Positions 1 to 5,466 of a stretch of DNA of 6,433 nt are shown here, piece by piece. Each line of letters begins with the position of its first letter. Position 1 is the first letter of the stretch. A program made the position numbers and the translations under genes. Origin of the DNA: an uncultured Lachnospiraceae bacterium (GTDB lineage Bacteria; Bacillota; Clostridia; Lachnospirales; Lachnospiraceae); contig CANSYV010000085.1 in assembly GCA_947651335.1 (NCBI GenBank), positions 1 through 6,433 of the forward strand. The letters are read 5' to 3'. The notes beneath the pieces were generated by a model. That model was not told where the DNA came from, did no database searches, and worked only from the letters and a program-made list of their open reading frames with translations.

Positions 1-389
1 TGTATGTCATTGACAAACATCCGGATATCTCTATGATTTTTAATATTCAGCGGAGCTGTCACTTTTCCATAAGCCCTGTGATTGATCATCACATCCAGGA
101 CACTCCCTCCCAGATTCACTACTGTGGACAGCTCATCCTCCACCTGTTCGTTAGTATGGCAGACTTTGATCAGACGGACTGCCTGCTTTGGTTCATCCAG
201 ATAATAGCCCCTGGAGGTAGACACGATCGGATAGCCCTCTGTGCGCAGCACTGCAATATCCTGTACCACTACCTGCCGGCTGACACCTGTCTCTCTTCCC
301 AGAGCTTCACCCGGCAGAGGCTGCCCGGCCCCCCGCATTAATGCCAGAAGCTGTCTCCTCCTTTCCGGCACCGTCCCACATTTCGCCAT
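1..389 (-). CDS. niaR: NiaR-type transcriptional repressor of NAD biosynthesis (partial; C-terminus off the left edge)
   Basis: The visible 129 residues match the NiaR/YrxA family, a repressor that uses nicotinic acid as co-repressor. Residues ~9-62 form an HTH_11-type winged helix (VSRQVVVQDIAVLR recognition region, then the GYPIVSTSRGYYL wing). From ~75 onward comes the 3H domain, with H78 and E86 spaced as two of the metal ligands in the family and the signature GGSVLDVMINHRAYGKV. The remaining metal-binding histidines and roughly 45-50 C-terminal residues should lie beyond base 1. I chose the start at 389 because GGGAGGT sits 6 nt upstream; in-frame ATGs at 404 and 410 lack such a site. 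It is the last visible gene of the nadABC operon, 31 nt after nadC, which suggests autoregulation. Family assignment is confident; control of this operon is inferred from context. Confidence 0.9.
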   Translation of the reverse strand, partial: MAKCGTVPERRRQLLALMRGAGQPLPGEALGRETGVSRQVVVQDIAVLRTEGYPIVSTSRGYYLDEPKQAVRLIKVCHTNEQVEDELSTVVNLGGSVLDVMINHRAYGKVTAPLNIKNHRDIRMFVNDI

Positions 390-420
390 ACTCACACCTC
401 CCATTGTCATCTGTCCGGCA

Positions 421-1281
421 TTAATTGGATTCCAGCACCCGTAAATGTTTCATGCTCAAGTCAAGAATCGGCGCGGAATGAGTCAGGGCACCGCTGGACA
501 CATAATCCACACCTAAGTTTGTAATCTTCTGGATATTTTCCCTGGTCATATTTCCAGAACACTCGGTCTGTGCCCTGCCGTCTATGATTCTGATGGCTTC
601 CCCCATCTGCTCCGCCGTCATATTATCCAGCATAATAATGTCCGCTCCCGCTTCCACGGCTTCTCTCACCATGTCCAGGTTCTCCACTTCCACCTCGATT
701 TTCCTCACAAAAGGAGCGTATTCTTTTGCCGCCTGCACCGCCTCTCTCACACTGCCGGCCGCGTCGATGTGGTTATCTTTCAGCAGCACACCGTCGGAAA
801 GATTATACCGATGGTTCTGTCCCCCGCCTACACGGACTGCATACTTTTCAAAAATCCGCATACAGGGGGTAGTCTTTCTGGTATCCAGCAGTTTTGTCTT
901 CGTACCCTCCAGCATTTTCACCACTGTGCTGGTGTATGTGGCGATGCCGCTCATACGCTGGAGATAATTCAGCGCAGTCCGCTCACCGGACAGCAGCACA
1001 CGCACATCCCCGGTGATTTTTGCCAGGAGCTCCCCTTTTTTCACCTGGTGTCCGTCTTTGGCATAGCGCTCCACCTGTGTGTCAGCATCCAGCAGTGTAA
1101 ATACCCGCTCAAATATGGACAGCCCCGCAAGGATTCCCTCTTCCTTGCCGATAAGCTCCACCTCTCCTTTTTTATATCCGGGCATCACCGCATTGGTGGT
1201 CACGTCCTCACTGCTGATATCTTCTGCCAGTGCCAGACGGATATAGGGATCAGCTGCAAGCTGCATGGTAATTGGATTCAT
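421..1281 (-). CDS. nadC: Nicotinate-nucleotide pyrophosphorylase (quinolinate phosphoribosyltransferase)
   Basis: This enzyme converts quinolinate and PRPP to nicotinate mononucleotide, CO2 and pyrophosphate, the third step of de novo NAD synthesis in the cytoplasm. The 286-residue product has normal family length. Visible motifs, in order: SGERTALN (~99-105), LLDTRKTTP (131-139), GGGQNHRYNLSDGVLLKDNH (152-171, with phosphate- and quinolinate-binding H157, R158, K168 and H171), IEVEVEN (195-201), MLDN (217-220), ECSGNMT (240-246) and SSGALTHSAP (262-271). An N-terminal alpha/beta sandwich is followed by the incomplete TIM barrel usual in QAPRTases. The reading frame is open upstream to 1410, but those extra 43 codons lie inside nadB. 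The start at 1281 is supported by an AAAGGAGAGGAAG purine-rich ribosome binding site and by the family N-terminus. The gene begins 32 nt inside the end of nadB in another frame. Confidence 0.96.
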   Translation of the reverse strand: MNPITMQLAADPYIRLALAEDISSEDVTTNAVMPGYKKGEVELIGKEEGILAGLSIFERVFTLLDADTQVERYAKDGHQVKKGELLAKITGDVRVLLSGERTALNYLQRMSGIATYTSTVVKMLEGTKTKLLDTRKTTPCMRIFEKYAVRVGGGQNHRYNLSDGVLLKDNHIDAAGSVREAVQAAKEYAPFVRKIEVEVENLDMVREAVEAGADIIMLDNMTAEQMGEAIRIIDGRAQTECSGNMTRENIQKITNLGVDYVSSGALTHSAPILDLSMKHLRVLESN

Positions 1282-2482
1282 ACTGCTTCCTCTCCTTTCG
1301 TTTTTCCTGAATATGAATAGCCGCTCTCCTGGAAAATACCAGACTCTCCAGCAGACTGTTGCTGGCAAGGCGGTTCTTCCCGTGAACTCCGTTGCAGCTG
1401 GTCTCCCCAACAGCGTACAGATGCTCCATGGTTGTTGCCGAATAACTGTCTACGTGAATCCCTCCCATGAAATAATGCTGGGCAGGTACAATGGGTATGG
1501 GTTCTTTCAAAATATCATATCCTTCTTCCTGACACCTCTGCTGAATATTCGGAAAATGTTCCCGCACCACCTCCGGCGGCACCTGTTCAAAAGAAAGCCA
1601 TTCGTGCTCCACACCTTCTTTTTCCATCTCTTTCAAAATGGCCTGGGTGACCACATCTCTGGGAAGGAGCTCATTTACAAAGCGTTCTCTCTTGTGATTG
1701 AAAATAATAGCACCTTCTCCTCTGGCTGACTCGGAAATCAGGAAATTCCTTCCCGGCTTTTTGCTGTAGAGGCAGGTGGGATGAATCTGGACATAATCCA
1801 TATGTTCCAGAGCCACACCGTGTTTCTCAGCAATCCGGCAGGCATCCCCTGTCAGCAGGGGATAATTGGTGGAGTGGGCATACAGGCCCCCGATTCCCCC
1901 TGTGGCCAGAACCACATCTTCCGCATAGATTTTCAGCTTTTCCCCTGTCTGTGTCTGGGCCGCCAGACCCGTGCACTGTCCGTTCAATGTGAGTAAGTCG
2001 GTCATTTCCGTGTATTCCATAACTGCCACATTGGGCAGTTTTCTCACCTGCTCAAGAAGAGCCGTAGTGATTTCTTTTCCCGTAATATCTTTATGATAAC
2101 AGATTCTTGGCCGGGAGTGGGCCCCCTCCCGGGTATAACGGAGATTTCCCTCGGAATCTTTATCAAAACGCACGCCGTACTGAAGCAGTCTGTCAATCAC
2201 CGGACGGCTCTCCCGAATCATAATGTCCACGCTCTCTTTCCGGTTTTCGTAGTGGCCGGCTTTCATGGTATCCTCAAAGTACGAATCGTAATCCTCCGGG
2301 TCACGCAGCACGCAGATGCCCCCCTGGGCCAGCATGGAATCACAGCTTTCCAGGTCCTCCTTGGAGAGCATCACCACTTTCCACTCCCTGGGAAGATGCA
2401 GGGCCGTATACAATCCGGACACCCCGCACCCGGCAATCACCACATCACAGTACAGTTCTCTTGCTTCCTCTTTTTTCTTCAT
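1250..2482 (-). CDS. nadB: L-aspartate oxidase, short form without the C-terminal helical domain
   Basis: This FAD flavoprotein oxidises L-aspartate to iminoaspartate, the unstable substrate of NadA. The 410-residue product has the dinucleotide-binding GxGxxG at 18-23 (GCGVSG) and the FAD-contact DSMLAQGG (48-55). The active-site residues known from E. coli NadB all have counterparts: E119 in TREGAHS, H234 in QIHPT, R275 in PRDVV, H336 in QHYFMGG and R371 in KNRLASNSLLE. The capping-domain RGEGA (254-258) is present. The protein ends 39 residues after R371, whereas E. coli NadB (about 540 aa) continues for about 150, so the C-terminal three-helix domain is missing. The start overlaps the nadA stop as ATGA, implying translational coupling. 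The Shine-Dalgarno (AAAGGGGCAG) is mediocre, consistent with coupling. The stop lies 32 nt inside nadC. The related fumarate reductase flavoproteins are less likely given the nad context and these motifs. Confidence 0.95.
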   Translation of the reverse strand: MKKKEEARELYCDVVIAGCGVSGLYTALHLPREWKVVMLSKEDLESCDSMLAQGGICVLRDPEDYDSYFEDTMKAGHYENRKESVDIMIRESRPVIDRLLQYGVRFDKDSEGNLRYTREGAHSRPRICYHKDITGKEITTALLEQVRKLPNVAVMEYTEMTDLLTLNGQCTGLAAQTQTGEKLKIYAEDVVLATGGIGGLYAHSTNYPLLTGDACRIAEKHGVALEHMDYVQIHPTCLYSKKPGRNFLISESARGEGAIIFNHKRERFVNELLPRDVVTQAILKEMEKEGVEHEWLSFEQVPPEVVREHFPNIQQRCQEEGYDILKEPIPIVPAQHYFMGGIHVDSYSATTMEHLYAVGETSCNGVHGKNRLASNSLLESLVFSRRAAIHIQEKRKERKQYESNYHAACS

Positions 2483-3399
2483 GACTGCCCCTTTTCCGCT
2501 GCCAGCTCCAGCATCCTCTTTAATGTATTTCCCGCGGGGACGGCAAGGCTTTCATCCACCTCCACCGCATTTTCCCCTGTGCGGAGCACCTGGATAATCT
2601 TTTCCAGGGTGATCTTCTTCATTCCTTCGCATTCCGGAAGGGTCTCTGCAAAATAGAATTGTCCGTCCGGTCTTTTTTGCTGCAGCTCATATAAGACACC
2701 GGCCTCTGTGGCAATGATAAAAGCCTTCTTCTCACTGCGGGCCGCGTAATCTATAATGCCGCTGGTGGAACCTATGTAATCTGCCATTTCCAAAATCTGC
2801 CTGTTACATTCCGGATGAGCCAGCACTTCCGCCTCTGGATGAAGTTCTTTCTGCCTCCGAATCTCCTTGGCGCTCATGTGGTGGTGAATGGGACAATAGC
2901 CATCCGGTATGATGATATGCTTGTCCGGCACCTGCTCTGCCACATACCTGGCCAGATTCTGGTCTGGTATAAATAAAATATGCTGATTGGGCAGGTTTTT
3001 CACAATCTTCACCGCATTGGACGAGGTCACGCACACATCCGCCCAGGACTTAATCTGCGCTGTGGAATTCACATAACAGACAACCGCCAGGTCGTCATAG
3101 GCTTTCCTGGCCTCCTCCACAGCCTCCTGTGTAACCATATGTGCCATGGGGCAGTCCGCCTCCACATCCGGCATAAGCACTGTCTTATCCGGACTGAGCA
3201 GTTTTCCGCTCTCGCCCATAAAAGATACCCCGCAGAACACCAGGGTCTTATTGGGCGCATCGGCGGCCAGCCTGCCCAGATAAAAAGAATCCCCCACATA
3301 ATCTGCCACTGCCTGCACCTCTGCCGGCACATAATAATGGGCTAAAATTATGGCATCTTTTTCCCGCTTCAACTGATCAATTAATTCCTTATTATTCAT
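2479..3399 (-). CDS. nadA: Quinolinate synthase (4Fe-4S enzyme)
   Basis: This enzyme condenses iminoaspartate from NadB with dihydroxyacetone phosphate to give quinolinate, using an oxygen-sensitive [4Fe-4S] cluster. The 306-residue product matches the compact NadA class. The three cluster cysteines are visible as C83 (EADCPMA), C169 (DGYCPIHHH) and C257 (LPECEGM), at nearly the same positions as in archaeal and Thermotoga NadA. Other family motifs are ILAHYYVPAEVQ (18-29, catalytic His/Tyr), GDSFYLG (36-42), CGVSFMGES (56-64), CYVNSTAQIKSWADV (108-122), TSSNA (125-129), AHPEC (194-198) and STSGI (211-215). The frame is open upstream to 3531, but the start at 3399 is preferred because of the GAGGAAGG ribosome binding site and because a promoter lies within the upstream extension. 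It is the first gene of the nad operon, with an approximately 85-nt leader. Confidence 0.97.
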   Translation of the reverse strand: MNNKELIDQLKREKDAIILAHYYVPAEVQAVADYVGDSFYLGRLAADAPNKTLVFCGVSFMGESGKLLSPDKTVLMPDVEADCPMAHMVTQEAVEEARKAYDDLAVVCYVNSTAQIKSWADVCVTSSNAVKIVKNLPNQHILFIPDQNLARYVAEQVPDKHIIIPDGYCPIHHHMSAKEIRRQKELHPEAEVLAHPECNRQILEMADYIGSTSGIIDYAARSEKKAFIIATEAGVLYELQQKRPDGQFYFAETLPECEGMKKITLEKIIQVLRTGENAVEVDESLAVPAGNTLKRMLELAAEKGQS

Positions 3400-3433
3400 T
3401 ACCTTCCTCGTTTCCGTCTTGGTCGACTTACTA

Positions 3434-3468
3434 AGGAACTGTCCATGAATTATTTTTGGACAACTCCT
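3434..3468 (-). promoter_or_regulatory. 12-bp hairpin / imperfect palindrome in the nadA leader
   Basis: Read in the nadA direction, AGGAGTTGTCCA (3468-3457) and TGGACAGTTCCT (3445-3434) flank an 11-nt A/T-rich loop. In RNA all twelve positions can pair, two of them as G-U wobbles; on the opposite strand these two become A-C mismatches. It lies about 35-50 nt upstream of the nadA start codon, between the predicted transcription start and the ribosome binding site. No U-run follows, so it is not an intrinsic terminator. It may act as an RNA structure or, equally well, as a DNA palindrome of two half-sites for a repressor. Confidence 0.55.
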
Positions 3469-3490
3469 AAACCGCTTCACATTTCCTCTG

Positions 3491-3519
3491 AGTATAGCAC
3501 ATATCTTTACAGCTGACAA
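3491..3519 (-). promoter_or_regulatory. Sigma-A promoter of the nadA-nadB-nadC-niaR operon
   Basis: On the minus strand TTGTCA (3519-3514) and TATACT (3496-3491) are separated by exactly 17 bp, and TGC precedes the -10 box as an extended -10 element. Both hexamers match five of six consensus bases. Transcription should start near 3484, giving a leader of about 85 nt. AACTGTC-type half-sites touch the -35 box and lie upstream and downstream of it. Confidence 0.75.
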
Positions 3520-3550
3520 GACAGTTTGCAATTTTATGGACAGTTCCTTA

Positions 3551-3579
3551 CTGACTTTTGCCTATATCTGTGCTATACT
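3551..3579 (+). promoter_or_regulatory. Probable sigma-A promoter of the polysaccharide deacetylase gene
   Basis: CTGACT (3551-3556), a 17-bp spacer and TATACT (3574-3579) with an extended TGC upstream form a plausible promoter; the weak -35 is offset by the good extended -10. Transcription would start near 3586, leaving a leader of about 110 nt. The right arm of the 15-bp inverted repeat (3536-3550) directly abuts the -35 box. The 11 bases TGTGCTATACT are shared with the divergent nadA promoter. Confidence 0.55.
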
Positions 3580-3590
3580 GACAAATATAC

Positions 3591-3679
3591 TCCTTATTTC
3601 TAAATGAGGAAGAAAAACGTAACTGCTGGATATTTTCCCAGTTACCAAAATCAATAATTTTGGATGCCATATGCATCCA
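3591..3679 (+). promoter_or_regulatory. Deacetylase mRNA leader with four consecutive hairpins
   Basis: Four inverted repeats lie nearly end to end between the predicted transcription start and the ribosome binding site. H1, 3591-3598 with 3603-3610: 8 bp with one G-U pair and a 4-nt loop. H2, GTAACTG 3619-3625 with CAGTTAC 3639-3645: 7 bp, plus an inner GGA/TCC. H3, CCAAAAT 3645-3651 with ATTTTGG 3657-3663: 7 bp and a 5-nt loop. H4, TGGATGC 3661-3667 with GCATCCA 3673-3679: 7 bp and a 5-nt loop. H3 and H4 share TGG (3661-3663), so they cannot both form fully. No riboswitch class was recognised. The pairings are seen directly; a regulatory role is inference. Confidence 0.45.
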
Positions 3680-3695
3680 TACAGAAAGGAACGCT

Positions 3696-4604
3696 ATGAA
3701 AAAGAACATGTACCTGAAAAAAAAATGGCTTCTGCCATTGCTTCTGCTGCTGATAGTCTGCACCGCACTGCCTGTCCAGGCAGCTGAGAGATTCCGAAAG
3801 GTTTCTTCCAACATGCAGGGTGCTGTCAAATTATCGTCTGTCTCGATTTTCGCAAAATCCTCCGGCGGCTCCAAGGTTTTGAAAAGACTGAAATTCGGGG
3901 AGAAAGTCCGCATTCAGAAAGAATCCGCAAACTGGTATCAGGTAAAGAAGGGCCCTGTAAAAGGATTTATGAAAAAGAAGGCTGTGGTCAAGTACAATAA
4001 AACCAAACGGCACATTGCCCTGACCTTCGACGACGGCCCCAGCCAGGTAAACACAAAAAAAGTTCTGTCTGCCCTGAAAAAGAACAAGTGCAAAGCCACC
4101 TTTTTCCTTCTGGGCTGCAATATTAATGGAAATACAGGAAACCTGCTGGAGAAAGCAGCTGACATGGGATGTGAGCTGGGGAACCACTCCTATGACCACC
4201 CCCAGCTCACCCGGTTAGGCGCCGCCGGAGCCAGAGGGCAGTTTGCAGCCACTGACCGGAAAATCAGACAGTACACAGGCAGAAAGTCCACGGTCTGCCG
4301 GACTCCTTACGGAGATTTCAACCAGAGCATCCTGGACGCATCCGGAACTCCCCACATTTTCTGGTCTGTGGATACCCTGGACTGGAAATACAGAGACACC
4401 GGACGTCTGATTTCTTATGTAAGCCAGAATGCCGCCAACGGCGGTATCGTCCTGATGCACGACATCCATCCCACTACTGCCAACGCGGTGGACTCTATCT
4501 GTAAGAGATTGAAAAAACAGCAGTTTGAAATGGTCACCGTCACGGAACTGGCGGCAATCCGCAAAAGGCCCATGAAAGCAGGGCGTACATACAGCAGTTT
4601 ATGA
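3696..4604 (+). CDS. Secreted polysaccharide deacetylase (SH3-like domain plus NodB domain)
   Basis: A carbohydrate esterase family 4 enzyme of 302 residues, predicted to remove acetyl groups from peptidoglycan or another N-acetylated glycan outside the membrane. Residues 1-29 form a signal peptide (lysine-rich start, leucine-rich core, VQA cleavage site). Residues ~35-101 resemble a bacterial SH3 domain (FAKSSGGSKVLKRLKFGEKV ... NWYQVKKGPVKGFMKKKAV), probably wall-binding. The NodB domain spans ~105-288 with all five motifs: TFDDGPS (110-116; catalytic D112 and metal-ligand D113), NHSYDHP (163-169; metal ligands H164 and H168), CRTPYGDF (201-208), DTLDW (226-230) and LMHDIHP (253-259; catalytic H255). 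The start at 3696 follows AGAAAGGA with a 5-nt spacer; an in-frame TTG at 3660 has no such site. The gene stands alone, divergent from nadA and convergent with the next unit. The exact substrate cannot be told. Confidence 0.92.
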   Translation: MKKNMYLKKKWLLPLLLLLIVCTALPVQAAERFRKVSSNMQGAVKLSSVSIFAKSSGGSKVLKRLKFGEKVRIQKESANWYQVKKGPVKGFMKKKAVVKYNKTKRHIALTFDDGPSQVNTKKVLSALKKNKCKATFFLLGCNINGNTGNLLEKAADMGCELGNHSYDHPQLTRLGAAGARGQFAATDRKIRQYTGRKSTVCRTPYGDFNQSILDASGTPHIFWSVDTLDWKYRDTGRLISYVSQNAANGGIVLMHDIHPTTANAVDSICKRLKKQQFEMVTVTELAAIRKRPMKAGRTYSSL

Positions 4605-4653
4605 GCAGCCTGCAGCCTCATCTTTTTGCGCAGGTATGCAGCCAGACTCAAAA

Positions 4654-4678
4654 TGGAGCGTGTCTCAGGCACGCTCCA
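4654..4678 (-). terminator. Likely intrinsic terminator of the acetyltransferase unit
   Basis: TGGAGCGTG (4654-4662) and CACGCTCCA (4670-4678) form a perfect 9-bp G+C-rich stem with a 7-nt loop. Read leftwards it is followed by TTTT (4653-4650), a short U-run. Its promoter-proximal arm lies in the last codons of the acetyltransferase gene, whose stop codon is in the loop. Read rightwards it lacks a U-run, so it would serve the deacetylase transcript only weakly. The 60 bp between the two convergent stop codons hold no other convincing terminator. Confidence 0.55.
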
Positions 4679-5465
4679 GATAATCACAAATATAAGCATT
4701 CATATCAGCAGTCAGCACAACTCCAAAATAAGTTTCCAGTACATGCTGAACCGTACCTGCTTTCAGCAAAGTCTCTGAAGTCCTTCCCCCCTGCTCAATT
4801 TTAAAAAGGTTGTCCCGTATGGTATATCTTCCCTCAAACGCCGGCAGTGTGCACATCATGCGCGTGACAAACGGGGAACCGGGATACGAAGATGTATAAT
4901 AATTGGACATTTCAAAATCGCTTTCCTCGGCATAATGAAGCCCGAATGCCACAGCTTCCACAAACACATCCTCCCGCTTTAATTCCACCACATACCCCGA
5001 TTCTGAATCCTCCCTGATTCGATATGTCCGCCCAAACTGAACCTGTTCCAGCCCCGGCTTTAGCAAAAGGGGCTCCACCCATCCATTTCCCCCAAGCCCC
5101 ACATCGGCAATCCACAGCTGGCCGTCCAGGGGTACAATACTCAGCCGATGGGTCAGCGGCAGTTTCTCCCCCTCTCCGGAGAAGGGCCTGCACAAAACCG
5201 GCCTTGACTGATACCCCAGGGTATGTAACAGTTCCTGGAAAAGACGGTTCAGCTCAAAACAGTAGCCGCCCCTGCGGTCCCTGACCACTTTTTCAAAAAT
5301 ATCCTGGATGTCCAGGGAAACCGCAAGGCCGCAGAAAGGATTAAAGTCCTCGAAAGGCACTGCGAGACTATGACAGCGGTGCAGCCGGATAAACTGCTGT
5401 GTCCGGTCCTCTGACTCCCGATGGACAAAGCCGATACGCGCGAAATACTCATCAATATTAAACAT
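4665..5465 (-). CDS. nat: Arylamine N-acetyltransferase
   Basis: A cytoplasmic enzyme of the Acetyltransf_2 family that moves an acetyl group from acetyl-CoA to aromatic amines, hydrazines or hydroxylamines through a cysteine intermediate. The 266-residue product has near-typical length (bacterial NATs run about 255-290). The catalytic triad is intact: C69 in RRGGYCFELN, H106 in LTHRLS and D121 in IADVGLGG, essentially the positions known from Salmonella NAT. The N-terminal helical part carries the HSLAVPFEDFNP motif (32-43), and the middle has the beta-barrel domain. The frame is open further upstream, but the start at 5465 has an AGGAG site 4 nt upstream and fits the family N-terminus. It begins 1 nt after the upstream gene's stop (TGATATG), so the two are surely cotranscribed and likely coupled in translation. 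The natural substrate is unknown; xenobiotic acetylation and biosynthetic roles are both possible. Confidence 0.93.
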   Translation of the reverse strand: MFNIDEYFARIGFVHRESEDRTQQFIRLHRCHSLAVPFEDFNPFCGLAVSLDIQDIFEKVVRDRRGGYCFELNRLFQELLHTLGYQSRPVLCRPFSGEGEKLPLTHRLSIVPLDGQLWIADVGLGGNGWVEPLLLKPGLEQVQFGRTYRIREDSESGYVVELKREDVFVEAVAFGLHYAEESDFEMSNYYTSSYPGSPFVTRMMCTLPAFEGRYTIRDNLFKIEQGGRTSETLLKAGTVQHVLETYFGVVLTADMNAYICDYLERA

Positions 5466-5466
5466 A

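Larger units (their letters stand above)
3432..3550. repeat. Cluster of AACTGTCC half-sites, including a perfect 15-bp inverted repeat (candidate NiaR operators)
   Basis: TAAGGAACTGTCCAT at 3432-3446 is the exact reverse complement of 3536-3550, with 89 bp between the arms. The core AACTGTCC also occurs in variant form on the minus strand as AGTTGTCC (3465-3458) and AACTGTCT (3526-3519). The two minus-strand copies at 3545-3538 and 3526-3519 are direct repeats with a 19-bp period, about two helical turns. The copies at 3437-3444 and 3458-3465 form an inverted pair. The 3519-3526 copy touches the nadA -35 hexamer, and the outer arms bracket the whole promoter, as expected for repression or looping. 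Assignment to NiaR is inferred from the niaR gene in the operon; I did not match a recalled consensus. Confidence 0.55.

Noticed and set aside
769..1320. A 183-codon plus-strand open frame opposite nadC and the nadB end
   Set aside because: It is the antisense shadow of nadC, whose family motifs are intact; it has no recognisable domain or ribosome binding site.
2804..3332. Minus-strand alternative-frame open frames inside nadA
   Set aside because: They are out-of-frame shadows of a complete, motif-rich nadA and resemble no family.
3400..3490. NAD+-sensing or other known riboswitch in the nadA leader
   Set aside because: The leader is only about 85 nt, holds a single hairpin and shows no riboswitch core that I recognise; half-sites for a repressor explain it better.
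3664..3699. An 11-codon upstream reading frame whose TGA overlaps the deacetylase ATG (ATGA)
   Set aside because: No Shine-Dalgarno sequence precedes the ATG at 3664, while the deacetylase has its own good site; the frame is short enough to arise by chance.
3753..3764. Lipobox-like LIVC in the deacetylase signal peptide
   Set aside because: The residue before Cys is valine rather than Gly, Ala or Ser, and a standard VQA cleavage site follows at residue 29, so a normal secreted or processed protein is more likely.
4605..4643. Repeated GCAGCC/TGCAGCC words and a T5 run after the deacetylase stop
   Set aside because: The words are only 6-7 bp, and the T-run is not preceded by a stable stem, so neither a terminator nor a meaningful repeat is supported.
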